The notes under the pieces were generated by a model, which did no database searches, was not told the origin of the DNA, and was given only the letters and a program-made list of their open reading frames with translations. Of a stretch of 17,808 nucleotides of DNA, positions 7,904 through 16,026 are shown one piece after another (the stretch's first letter is position 1; each line of letters opens with the position of its first letter). The translations under genes were made by a program, and so were the position numbers. Source of the stretch: CAZMSQ01 sp964569025 (GTDB lineage: Bacteria; Bacteroidota; Bacteroidia; Chitinophagales; Saprospiraceae); assembly GCA_964569025.1 (NCBI GenBank), contig CAZMSQ010000042.1:1-17808 (forward strand). The letters are read 5' to 3'.

Positions 7904-10900
7904 CTACGGAATGGCGTACAATTCAGGTTCGCGGTTGTTATAGATGACAATCAGATGTGGTTTCCCCAGCAGTTCAATTACTTCCAGATGCCTGACTACG
8001 CCCTGCAGGCGGAGACCGGTTTCTCTGGCCGGCATGGAACTGAGGCTCCCGTCTGGTTGTCTCTTTACGATATGCCCGAAGCTGGCATCCAGCCTTGAGA
8101 ACTGTGGAACGAATCCATAATCATTGCCGGCTGCGAGTATTTCCGGGATTGAATCTCCATCGATATCTACTTCTGCGAGAGCCCGGATGCATGAAAACTG
8201 CATGTCTTTGGGAAGCGGTACAACCTCAAAGCGACCATTGCCACGATTGATGGCGATTACAGATTCAAAGCACGTTGCTGTCTTCACAGTGGCTTTTTCA
8301 ATAGCCGCTTGCGGCAACAATTCCTGCAATGCCTTGCCTGCAAAGTCAGCATGTCTGAGGTTCTCTTTTTTGAGGCTCACCAACTGGCTTGTCAGCTCAT
8401 CTTTCATAGCGATGGTCATATCGCGACCATCCACCTGCCGCGTCATTATTTTTTCAATGGTTCCATTCCCATCAAAATCCGACAACCACAATTTAGCTGG
8501 TTGTTCTGAACTTGCTTCGAAGTAAAAATTCTCCCCTCTATTTCCGAGAATCAGATCGGACATGCCATCCCCATTCACATCAATCGGGTGGATGACATTC
8601 CACCATCCGGCAAAGGAATCCAGGGTCGTAGGCACGCGATTCAAACCATCCGAACCAATTGCATAAACCTGAGGGCTCATCCACTCTCCTGCCACAATCA
8701 GCTGCCCGCGGCCATCGCCAATAACATCTGCCACCACTGCATCGGTAATCATGCCGGGCGTGGCCAGATCTCCCCCCACCAATGCGGTAGCATCCCGGAA
8801 CAGGCCTCGACCATTATTCTCGAGTAAATAGGACCTCGGACTGATACCGTAGACCATGGGCACTGAGCGACTTCCCACAAACAAATCTGTATCACCATCA
8901 CCATCAAAGTCATGAGGGACCACCACACCGGTATTCATGCCGAATGGAGGTAGCGCACTGACAGAAGCCCGAAAACCACCACTCCCATCGTTGATGTAAA
9001 GCCGGTCCTGCATCATCCGGCTTTCCGGTCGCTGGTGGTTTCCTCCTGAGCCAACGTAGAGATCGAGGTCACCATCTCCATCTGCATCAAAAAAGGCAGC
9101 CGCCACATCTTCAAAGCCTGCATCGTCAGAAAGAGACTGAGATTTAAAAGGCACAAATGTGCCTGATTTCCCGATATACAGTTGACCTGCCGCCCCGGCA
9201 CTACCACCTATGAACACATCCTCAAGCCCGTCACCATTGATGTCTCCTTTTGCGAAGGCAGGACCCTCACGAGAAAGCATCCGATAGACTAGTCCCTCTG
9301 TGTAAAAATCTATGTATCCATCTTCAAAATGCCCCCCAAAAGGCGAGACTTTTTTCGTCAGCAATGCTTCCTGAGACTGAGGCTGAAAAGGAGAGGAGAA
9401 TGCCTGTCCGCCATCTTCCCATGCCACAGTTATGAGCGTATCGGCAGGGATTGAAGAGAGGTGGGTCACGGTCCTGTCCGGCCACACCACAACTACAGAG
9501 TCCACATAGCTGGACGCCCCGAGTCCAAACAAGATGGTGTGGTCGATGGAGGACTGGAAACCCCGTGACGGAATATGCTGGGTATTGAAAATTTGGTCGT
9601 CGCTATAAACAAACACCTTGCTTCCGATCGCTCCGATATTTTCAGGCGGGCCAATCAGCCTGACAGAGAGGTGATGTCGGTCCGGGGCTAAAGATGCCTG
9701 ATTTTGATATAGAAAAGCAGGCTGATTGACATTGTTGATGACAAGGTCAAGGTCTCCGTCATTATCGAGATCGCCGTAGGCAGCGCCATTGGAGAATGAA
9801 GGGGTGGAAAAGCCCCATTCACTGGTTACATCCTGAAAGGTCAGGTCGCCGGAATTGCGGAAGGCCTTATTAGGCACTGGGGTTGACGGCATGGCATTGA
9901 TGACAGAGTCGATGTCTTCTTTTTCTCCGAACATGGCCATTTTCTGAATGACATCATTGGCGAAAAAATTGATGAAGTCCTGATCGGTGACATCCTGCCA
10001 GATGCCATTACACACGAGAATATCACGCAGACCGTCATTATCTGCATCAAACATCAGCGCTCCCCAGCTCCAATCGGTTGCTGAAACTCCACTGTAACAT
10101 GCGATTTCGCTGAACGTACCATTGCCGTTATTGAGTTGCAGTGTATTCTGCATGTATTGGTGGTAAAAGTCCCGCTGTTGTTTGAGATCATAGACACTGT
10201 ATTTCTCAAAACTGGAAGTTGTCTTCAGCCGTTGTTCGTCTCCCGGCAGCATGTCTGTTACAAACACCTCCGGGTACCCATCGTTGTTGATGTCGGCCAT
10301 ATCAGCACCCATAGAAGAAAGGCTGAGGTGCTGCATCCAGTCCTTGATTTCCTCGCTGAAAGTTCCATCACCCTTGTTGATGTAGAGGTAATCCCGTTCA
10401 AAAAAATCATTGGAGATATACAAATCCGGCAGGCCATCAGCATTGATATCACCCACTGTCACCCCCAGTCCGAAGCCTATCAGGCTGCTGTAAATCCCGG
10501 CCTCAGCAGTGACATCCACAAACTGCCCCCCATCATTGCGGAGCAGTTTGTCGCCTCCTCCTTTGAGGAAGTCCTTTACCGGCCAATCTTCGGCGTTGAG
10601 GGATCTTTTGTTACTGTAATTCAAGGTGCTGACCGGGATGAAACTGTTGTTGAGAATATAGGCGTCCAGATCCCCGTCAAGATCGTAGTCGAAGAATGCA
10701 GCATGGGTAGAATAGCCATTCTCATCCAACCCCCACTCTGCGGCCTGTTCTGTGAATGTCCCGTCTCCATTATTGAGAAACAGTTCATTGCGCTGATCCT
10801 CCCCTTTGATAAATCCGGCATTGCACACATACATATCGAGCCAGCCGTCATTGTTGAGATCAACCAATACTACCCCGGTACTCCATTTGGAAGCGGAGGC

Positions 10901-11248
10901 GACACCGGAACTGGCCGTGGCATCTCGAAATGTCATGTTGCCCTGATTGATAAACAGGCGGTTGGAGTCCATGTTGGCTGTCAGAAACACATCTGCCAGC
11001 CCGTCGTTGTTGACATCTCCGATAGCGACTCCGCCACCATTGTAGAAATTGCGGTATGAGAAAATGTTAAAGTCTTTGGTATTCCGGACTGTATTGGTAA
11101 AATCGAGGCCTGAGTTTTCAGGTTGGATGAGCCTAAAAAGCCCATCTTGCTGCTGATGATCCGGTGCCGGTGGCTGACAGCTGAGGAGTCCGAAGAAGAG
11201 GACTGCACACAACGAGACGGGCAGGAGGGTGAAGCGTGGCACGGTCAT
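7904..11248 (-). CDS. CRTAC1-like lipoprotein with FG-GAP/VCBS repeats and ASPIC/UnbV domain (copy 1)
   Basis: This is a 1114-residue lipoprotein. Its signal peptide ends in a good lipobox, LLSC, with Cys24 as the lipid acceptor, and the next residues are QPPAPDH. Seven Ca-binding motifs begin near residues 88, 130, 188, 267, 319, 401 and 493 (for example DVNNDG, DYDLDG, DLDNDG). An ASPIC/UnbV domain spans about 525-610 (GAIGSKV, SRGFQSS, FGLG, VVVWPD). Seven further motifs lie near 669, 721, 780, 841, 890, 924 and 1028 (for example DINGDG, DADGDG, DFDGDG). The two sets suggest twin seven-bladed propellers around a central beta-sandwich. FG-GAP/VCBS repeats are known for Ca binding and for protein or glycan contacts, and ASPIC/UnbV has no agreed function. 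The gene follows susD by 112 bp, across a terminator-like hairpin, and has no visible Shine-Dalgarno. A surface substrate-binding role beside SusCD is likely but unproven. Confidence 0.94.
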   Translation of the reverse strand: MTVPRFTLLPVSLCAVLFFGLLSCQPPAPDHQQQDGLFRLIQPENSGLDFTNTVRNTKDFNIFSYRNFYNGGGVAIGDVNNDGLADVFLTANMDSNRLFINQGNMTFRDATASSGVASASKWSTGVVLVDLNNDGWLDMYVCNAGFIKGEDQRNELFLNNGDGTFTEQAAEWGLDENGYSTHAAFFDYDLDGDLDAYILNNSFIPVSTLNYSNKRSLNAEDWPVKDFLKGGGDKLLRNDGGQFVDVTAEAGIYSSLIGFGLGVTVGDINADGLPDLYISNDFFERDYLYINKGDGTFSEEIKDWMQHLSLSSMGADMADINNDGYPEVFVTDMLPGDEQRLKTTSSFEKYSVYDLKQQRDFYHQYMQNTLQLNNGNGTFSEIACYSGVSATDWSWGALMFDADNDGLRDILVCNGIWQDVTDQDFINFFANDVIQKMAMFGEKEDIDSVINAMPSTPVPNKAFRNSGDLTFQDVTSEWGFSTPSFSNGAAYGDLDNDGDLDLVINNVNQPAFLYQNQASLAPDRHHLSVRLIGPPENIGAIGSKVFVYSDDQIFNTQHIPSRGFQSSIDHTILFGLGASSYVDSVVVVWPDRTVTHLSSIPADTLITVAWEDGGQAFSSPFQPQSQEALLTKKVSPFGGHFEDGYIDFYTEGLVYRMLSREGPAFAKGDINGDGLEDVFIGGSAGAAGQLYIGKSGTFVPFKSQSLSDDAGFEDVAAAFFDADGDGDLDLYVGSGGNHQRPESRMMQDRLYINDGSGGFRASVSALPPFGMNTGVVVPHDFDGDGDTDLFVGSRSVPMVYGISPRSYLLENNGRGLFRDATALVGGDLATPGMITDAVVADVIGDGRGQLIVAGEWMSPQVYAIGSDGLNRVPTTLDSFAGWWNVIHPIDVNGDGMSDLILGNRGENFYFEASSEQPAKLWLSDFDGNGTIEKIMTRQVDGRDMTIAMKDELTSQLVSLKKENLRHADFAGKALQELLPQAAIEKATVKTATCFESVIAINRGNGRFEVVPLPKDMQFSCIRALAEVDIDGDSIPEILAAGNDYGFVPQFSRLDASFGHIVKRQPDGSLSSMPARETGLRLQGVVRHLEVIELLGKPHLIVIYNNREPELYAIP

Positions 11249-11259
11249 GTCTGATGGAG

Positions 11260-11347
11260 AAAAAAAACTTCCCCGGAGGATCGAAAGGCTTTAAATGGGG
11301 CCGCGCCATGAGAGTGGCGAGGCCGCGCTTCCGGTCTTCCGGGGAAG
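11260..11347 (-). terminator. Intrinsic terminator or attenuator between susD and the FG-GAP genes
   Basis: Read on the minus strand, the RNA forms an outer stem of 10 perfect pairs (CUUCCCCGGA with UCCGGGGAAG, 11338-11347 and 11268-11277). Eight of the next ten positions can also pair. An inner GC-rich hairpin (GGCC, then CGCCA with UGGCG around a 6-nt loop) caps it. Eight U residues follow directly (11260-11267). It starts 13 nt after the susD stop and ends 11 nt before the next ATG. No promoter is evident between it and that ATG, so it probably works as a partial terminator that keeps susCD mRNA in excess. Confidence 0.8.
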
Positions 11348-11360
11348 AAGGATATTCTGA

Positions 11361-12887
11361 TTAGTAACCCGGGTTCTGAACCAGATTCGGGTTGCTGTCG
11401 ATTGCTTGCTGAGGAATTGGGAAGAGCACCCGGCTTGGGGGTGACTGCAATTTCTCAGACCATGCGTTCAGGAAGGTTCCGAAGCGAACCTGATCAGTCC
11501 GCCGGTGACCCTCCCAGTAGAGCTCGCGGCCGCGCTCGTCTAACATACCTGCCTCATCAATTGATGAGAGGGCAGCGGCACCGCGGGCAGCGCGCAATTC
11601 ATTGACCAGAGCGAGGGCTCCTCCAGCATCACCCTTGCGAAGCAGGGCCTCAGCCTTGTTCAAAACAACTTCCCCATAGCGAACAAGCACATAGTCATTA
11701 CCCGGTGCATTCAGGTTGCTGTAGTCAGGGATGTACTTGATGACGCGGATACCTGTATTCTCGGTGTTTCCGGAAAGCTTGACATCAGCAGTGTAAATCA
11801 GCGGAGAGCCTGAGCGGTCATTGATTGGGTTGCCATCTGCATCAAACTGCTGGCCAATCAGGAAGCCAGGCTTAAGGCCTGAAACATCAGTGAGCCCTGG
11901 CCAGTTATAGCCACCTTTGCGCTGGTCACCATCTTCAAACTTGTTGTAAAAATCAGCCAGCGTGGTAAAACCATTCCATCCACTGGGATTCTGATTGTAG
12001 TGGAGGGTCATGAAGTAACAATTCTGAGGACCATCTCCTGCACCTACAATGTTGCCTGGTGCATTTGGAATGGAGAAAATCAACTCTGATGAATTCTCAC
12101 CGTTGTCTGGTGTGAAGTTGTTGAAGTATTGATCTTCAAGCTGATACCCTGCAAGCGCGTCTGCATATTCAATAACTTTGTCCATGTCAGCCGCAGAGAA
12201 ATTATACGGTCCGACAGGATCTCCAGCATCGTACACACCCCTGTTCAAATAAACGCGTGTCAAAAGGGCGCGTGCTGCGTTCTTGGTGGCAACTCCTACT
12301 TCTGTAGACTCTGGAAGACCAGCAATGGCAGTCTCAAGATCATTGATAATCTGCGCGGTTGCATCAGCACGGCTGAGCACACGGGGATCAACAGAAGGCA
12401 GGTCGTCAACTTCACGAATGGGAACCTGACCAAAGAAATCAACCAAATGGTACATAAAGAAGGCTCGCAAAAACCGTCCTTCGGCTTCCTGGTCTGCGTT
12501 CTGAGAACAAGAGACCACCTCATTTGCATCAAACAGACCGGAGTTCAGATCGTTCCAGGCGCTCAGCACATATGGGTGCGTTGGGTCCCAGTTGTGTGCG
12601 TGGAGACTCCGCCAGACACCGTTATCTGACCAGTCTGTTCCCCTCGTTGGTCCGATCATTTCGTCGGAAGTATGCTCCATTAGAGCGAACGTATTGGTTT
12701 GGCCCTGGATATAGTTTCCAATCTGGGCGTAGACGCTGCTGATTACAGCATCGATATCAGGAGAACAGCTTCCAGCGCCGGAGGCTTCGGACAGCTGTGA
12801 GTCCTGATTGTCGTACTCTAGATTCGTGCAAGACCAACTGGCACCAATCATGGCAGCGACGGCACATGAAAAAATAAATCGTTTCAT
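11361..12887 (-). CDS. RagB/SusD family nutrient-uptake lipoprotein
   Basis: This 508-residue SusD-like protein is the outer-membrane lipoprotein lid that caps its SusC partner and binds the oligosaccharide. The signal peptide is MKRFIFSCAVAAMIGASWSC with Cys20 as the expected lipid acceptor; the lipobox (SWSC) is unusual because of the Trp. Acidic residues follow (NLEYDNQD), as is common for surface-exposed Bacteroidota lipoproteins. Helical TPR-like segments include EAEGRFLRAFFMYHLVDFFG near 132-151, the usual SusD signature. The C-terminus, LFPIPQQAIDSNPNLVQNPGY, is the classic SusD ending and shows the gene is complete. It lies 21 bp after susC and clearly forms a pair with it. The ligand cannot be read from the sequence, and family members in this branch bind many different glycans. 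Confidence 0.96.
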   Translation of the reverse strand: MKRFIFSCAVAAMIGASWSCTNLEYDNQDSQLSEASGAGSCSPDIDAVISSVYAQIGNYIQGQTNTFALMEHTSDEMIGPTRGTDWSDNGVWRSLHAHNWDPTHPYVLSAWNDLNSGLFDANEVVSCSQNADQEAEGRFLRAFFMYHLVDFFGQVPIREVDDLPSVDPRVLSRADATAQIINDLETAIAGLPESTEVGVATKNAARALLTRVYLNRGVYDAGDPVGPYNFSAADMDKVIEYADALAGYQLEDQYFNNFTPDNGENSSELIFSIPNAPGNIVGAGDGPQNCYFMTLHYNQNPSGWNGFTTLADFYNKFEDGDQRKGGYNWPGLTDVSGLKPGFLIGQQFDADGNPINDRSGSPLIYTADVKLSGNTENTGIRVIKYIPDYSNLNAPGNDYVLVRYGEVVLNKAEALLRKGDAGGALALVNELRAARGAAALSSIDEAGMLDERGRELYWEGHRRTDQVRFGTFLNAWSEKLQSPPSRVLFPIPQQAIDSNPNLVQNPGY

Positions 12888-12908
12888 TGTATTGACAGTT
12901 TTGATGAG

Positions 12909-15878
12909 TTAGAAAGTAGTATTCACGCCGAATAGGATAGTTCTTGCTCGCGGATAGGCTGTATAATCCATACCGAGAGAAGGTACATCATTAAGGGCTT
13001 TGTTGGTATCAACCTCAGGATCCTGACCTGTGTACTCAGTAATTGTGAAGAGATTCTGAGCTGTAATATAGAAACGCAGGCTCTGGAAAACCTTTGAGTT
13101 TTCAACTGGAATCGAGTATCCCAAACTCATGTTCTGGAGACGAATGAAGGATGCGTCTTCCAGAAAGCGAGTCGACGCATCTGGCGCGTTGATATTGCTT
13201 TCTCCATTGGTGACAACGTCCTTGGTGACATTCCGTCCATTTGCCAGTGCACCTTTTGTAAAGAACGCGTTAGCGGTGTTGTTATACACCCATGTTCCAA
13301 ACACGGCATTAAAGAAAAAGTTGAAGTCCCAGTTCTTGTAAACAATTGAGTTGGAGAGACCCATGGTGAAATCAGGTAGCGGCGATTTGTCGACAAATGT
13401 GACGGCTTCGTTGTCTGCATAGATGTTGAAGCCTTCTGCGTCAAATCCTTCAAACGTGCGCAGGTAGTAAGAGTACAGTGGCTGCCCGTCTGCAATACGC
13501 TGGGCGAATGCACCCGTCAGTCCCTGACCGTTGACTTCACCTGTATTGATGAGCCCGATGTCACCTTCTACGATGTTGTCGATATAGGTAAAGTTGTAGT
13601 CAATATTCCAGCGGAAATCAGCTTTTTCCACAGCCACAATGCCAAGACCGAGTTCGACCCCGCTGTTGATCACATCAGCGCCGGTCAGGTTCAGCCAGGT
13701 AAATGGCGTCGGTGCTGGCTGGGCAGAAAACTGGCGAATCAGCAGATTGTTGGTCGAGCTGCGGAAGAAGTCGAGGGTACCGAGAATGCGACCCTTTGAC
13801 AATCCGAAGTCGATACCGATGTTAAGCTGCTCAGTTGATTCCCACTGCAAATCGGGATTACCAAATGATACGTCGTTCAAGGCTCCGTTGTCACCATAGC
13901 GCTGGCGGCGAATGGCCAGACCATTTGGAATTTCCTGGTTTCCTGTGACACCGTAGCCGACGCGCAGTTTGAAGTCATAAAAGAGATTCTCCGGAAAGAA
14001 AGGCTCGTCGATCAGTCTCCACGCAAAGGCAGCAGACGGGAAGATTCCGTACCTGTTATTCTCACCAAACTTGGTTGATCCGTCAGCACGCACCGTTGCA
14101 GTCAGCAGATACTTGTCACTGATATTGTAGTTGACCCGTCCGAAGAATGACTGCAGCTCATCTTTTTCTCTGAATGAACCAATGCGGTTCTGGTTTCCGG
14201 CCTGTCCGATGTCTGAAGACTGGAGGTTGTTGAGAATGGACTGCACGTCAGACACACGGAATTCAGTGGCCTGCAGGTAATCGCCTTGTACGGTAAACTC
14301 CTGATAGGACATACCTGCAAGAAGGTCAATGCTGGAGGAACTCCCGATGTCTTTTGAGAAATTCAGCGTATGCTCGAGGAGCGTTGAGGAATTCAGATTG
14401 TTATCGAAACGGGCATAGCCACGGCCTGTAAAGTTTCCGAAGACAAGATCTGGAGATGCTGCGAAGCGCCGCTGTGACTGGGATCTGTCCATTCCCAGGT
14501 TAAAGCGGTAGGTCAGGTTGTCTGTGATTTTCACACCTGCTGACACACTTCCAAGGACACGGAGTGTATTGGTATTATCAGACGATAGATCTAGAATGGC
14601 CACAGGATTTCTGCGGTCTACACCAGGCTGGATATACTCCCCGTCAGCATCGAAGACTGGCTGAGTCGGGTTGGCAATGAGGGCTGCACCGAGAAGGTCA
14701 CCTTCAAATCCGGAGTTGTTGGTAATGAGTGGGTTTTGATCCAGCACATTTGCCACAGTCAGGAAGGTATTGATGGTGATACGATCATCCCACATGGTGT
14801 GTGTGCTGTTCAGGCGACCTGTGTATCGGGTCATGCCGCTGTTTTCAACCACCCCATCCTGATTCAAGTAGCCAAAGGAGAACCGGTATGAAGAATTGTC
14901 TGATCCTCCACCGAATGCTAAGTTATGCTCAGTAGTCAGGGCTGTGCGGAAAATTTCATCCTGCCAGTCAGTATCTGCACCCTGATCAAGCTCAGCCACA
15001 TTGGCACCGATTTCAGAGAGTGCAGACCTGTACTCATCTGCAGAGAGCAGATCGTATCGTCTGGTCACTTCACTGAATCCAACATTCCCTGAGTAGGACA
15101 CTCCCTGACCTGCTTTTCCGAGGCCGGACTTGGTGGTAATCAGCACCACGCCGTTTGCACCCCTGGAGCCGTAGATGGCCGTGGCAGATGCATCCTTGAG
15201 GATATCGATGCTTTCGATGTCCGCAGGGTTGATAAAGTTCAGAGGGTTTCGAGCAGAAGATACGCCAGCTCCGGAATCGCTACCTCCAGCCGAAATCGAA
15301 CCTGAGTTCAAGGGCACTCCGTCGACAACAAATAGCGGGTTGTTGTTACTTCTTACGGAAGATGTTCCACGGATTCTGATGTTGACTCCGGCTCCCGGCT
15401 CACCACTTGATGAAGTAATCTGCACCCCGGGAGCACGCCCCTGGATGAGTTGCTCTGGTGAGTTAATGACACCGACGTTAAAATCTTCGGCCTTCAGGGT
15501 TGCCACAGCTCCGGTGGCGTCACGCTTTTTGACGGTTCCATAACCGACGACGACGACCTCGTCGAGCACGCTACCGCTTTGGAGAGAAACATCGACAACA
15601 TTGGACGCGCCAATTTCAACTTCCTGAGTGACATACCCAATATAGCTGACAACCAGCGTTGTCGCATCATCTGGGACTTCGAGGGAGTAACTCCCGTCGA
15701 TGTCGGTTGTTGTCCCGGCAGACGTCCCTTTTGCCAGAATGTTGGCTCCTATCAGGGCCTCACCGGTCTCGACATCAGTGACTGTGCCCGAAACGGTCCT
15801 TTGTGCCGACAGGCCGAAGGAGACCAGCACGCACAAAGCGAGCAGACTCCCTCTCAACACATACGTAATTTGACTCAT
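12909..15878 (-). CDS. SusC/RagA family TonB-linked outer-membrane transporter
   Basis: This 989-residue SusC-like TonB-dependent transporter imports oligosaccharides across the outer membrane with SusD, using TonB-ExbBD energy. A signal peptide ends near residue 26 (GLSAQ). A CarboxypepD_reg-like domain follows at about 28-100 (VSGTVTDVETGEALIGANI). The TonB-box-like DEVVVVGYG lies at 106-114 and the plug at about 115-250, with RIRGTSSVRSNNNPLFVVDG and the DILKDASATAIYGSRGANGV motif. The rest is a beta-barrel that ends in the aromatic residue typical of Omp85-assembled barrels (FGVNTTF). There is no STN domain, so no FecR/anti-sigma control is expected through this protein. The ATG at 15878 is preceded by AAGGUG very close to the start. 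It is the first gene of the minus-strand operon and lies downstream of a recognisable Bacteroidota promoter. Confidence 0.97.
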   Translation of the reverse strand: MSQITYVLRGSLLALCVLVSFGLSAQRTVSGTVTDVETGEALIGANILAKGTSAGTTTDIDGSYSLEVPDDATTLVVSYIGYVTQEVEIGASNVVDVSLQSGSVLDEVVVVGYGTVKKRDATGAVATLKAEDFNVGVINSPEQLIQGRAPGVQITSSSGEPGAGVNIRIRGTSSVRSNNNPLFVVDGVPLNSGSISAGGSDSGAGVSSARNPLNFINPADIESIDILKDASATAIYGSRGANGVVLITTKSGLGKAGQGVSYSGNVGFSEVTRRYDLLSADEYRSALSEIGANVAELDQGADTDWQDEIFRTALTTEHNLAFGGGSDNSSYRFSFGYLNQDGVVENSGMTRYTGRLNSTHTMWDDRITINTFLTVANVLDQNPLITNNSGFEGDLLGAALIANPTQPVFDADGEYIQPGVDRRNPVAILDLSSDNTNTLRVLGSVSAGVKITDNLTYRFNLGMDRSQSQRRFAASPDLVFGNFTGRGYARFDNNLNSSTLLEHTLNFSKDIGSSSSIDLLAGMSYQEFTVQGDYLQATEFRVSDVQSILNNLQSSDIGQAGNQNRIGSFREKDELQSFFGRVNYNISDKYLLTATVRADGSTKFGENNRYGIFPSAAFAWRLIDEPFFPENLFYDFKLRVGYGVTGNQEIPNGLAIRRQRYGDNGALNDVSFGNPDLQWESTEQLNIGIDFGLSKGRILGTLDFFRSSTNNLLIRQFSAQPAPTPFTWLNLTGADVINSGVELGLGIVAVEKADFRWNIDYNFTYIDNIVEGDIGLINTGEVNGQGLTGAFAQRIADGQPLYSYYLRTFEGFDAEGFNIYADNEAVTFVDKSPLPDFTMGLSNSIVYKNWDFNFFFNAVFGTWVYNNTANAFFTKGALANGRNVTKDVVTNGESNINAPDASTRFLEDASFIRLQNMSLGYSIPVENSKVFQSLRFYITAQNLFTITEYTGQDPEVDTNKALNDVPSLGMDYTAYPRARTILFGVNTTF

Positions 15879-15928
15879 AGCACCTTGGTGTTTAAAAATT
15901 GTTAAAGAATAATTGAGATAGATACATA

Positions 15929-15948
15929 CAAAATTACCAAAAATTTTG
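15929..15948. repeat. 7-bp inverted repeat overlapping the susC -7 box, possible operator
   Basis: CAAAATT (15929-15935) and AATTTTG (15942-15948) form a perfect inverted repeat with a 6-nt spacer, centred on the susC -7 element. A dimeric repressor or activator could bind here and affect the minus-strand promoter and the nearby symporter promoter. The sequence is very AT-rich, so chance is a real alternative. Confidence 0.4.
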
Positions 15949-15961
15949 ATTTTAGGACAAA
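15929..15961 (-). promoter_or_regulatory. Bacteroidota-type promoter for susC
   Basis: On the minus strand the region reads TTTG (15961-15958), then 21 nt, then TAATTTTG (15936-15929). This matches the Bacteroidota primary sigma consensus of a -33 TTTG and a -7 TAnnTTTG separated by about 19-21 nt. Transcription would start near 15922 and give a leader of about 45 nt before the susC ATG. The match is by eye. AT-rich spacers produce chance hits, but the position and spacing are right. Confidence 0.62.
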
Positions 15962-15984
15962 CTGCCTATAAAAACTTATATTTA
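15945..15984 (+). promoter_or_regulatory. Weak promoter candidate for the symporter gene
   Basis: On the plus strand TATATTTA at 15977-15984 resembles the TAnnTTTG -7 element, but the nearest TTTG (15945-15948) is 28 nt upstream, which is too far. A sigma70-like alternative is TTTTGA at 15944-15949 and TATAAA at 15967-15972 with a 17-nt spacer. Neither is convincing alone. The start site would lie between about 15980 and 15992, upstream of the ATG at 16027. Confidence 0.3.
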
Positions 15985-16026
15985 CGCAATCACACACAAT
16001 TTCCTACCATTTGCCAAATTCCAGTT

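Larger units (their letters stand above)
15879..16026. promoter_or_regulatory. Divergent control region between susC and the sodium:solute symporter
   Basis: This 148-bp AT-rich region lies between the susC ATG (minus) and the symporter ATG (plus). It contains the susC promoter, a weaker plus-strand promoter candidate and a 7-bp inverted repeat that covers the susC -7 box. It is the only real intergenic control space in the window, so joint regulation of the two transcripts is plausible. No regulator gene is present in the window. Confidence 0.7.

Noticed and set aside
7863..7904. GTG start for FG-GAP copy 2 overlapping the TAG of copy 1
   Set aside because: It would put 14 polar residues before a clear lipoprotein signal peptide; ATG 7862 is the better start, though coupling by the overlap cannot be excluded.
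10136..11059. 307-codon open frame on the plus strand inside FG-GAP copy 1
   Set aside because: It is antisense to a well-supported gene, shows no domain, and arises from the repeated GAT/GAC-rich Ca-motif codons read backwards.
4530..11248. The repeated short motifs in the two FG-GAP genes as a DNA repeat or CRISPR array
   Set aside because: The periodicity comes from protein-level Ca-binding motifs in frame; spacing is irregular and the DNA copies are diverged.
15946..16026. N-terminal extension of the symporter from a TTG start
   Set aside because: The 27 added residues are polar, overlap the promoter zone and precede a normal ATG that opens straight into the first membrane helix.
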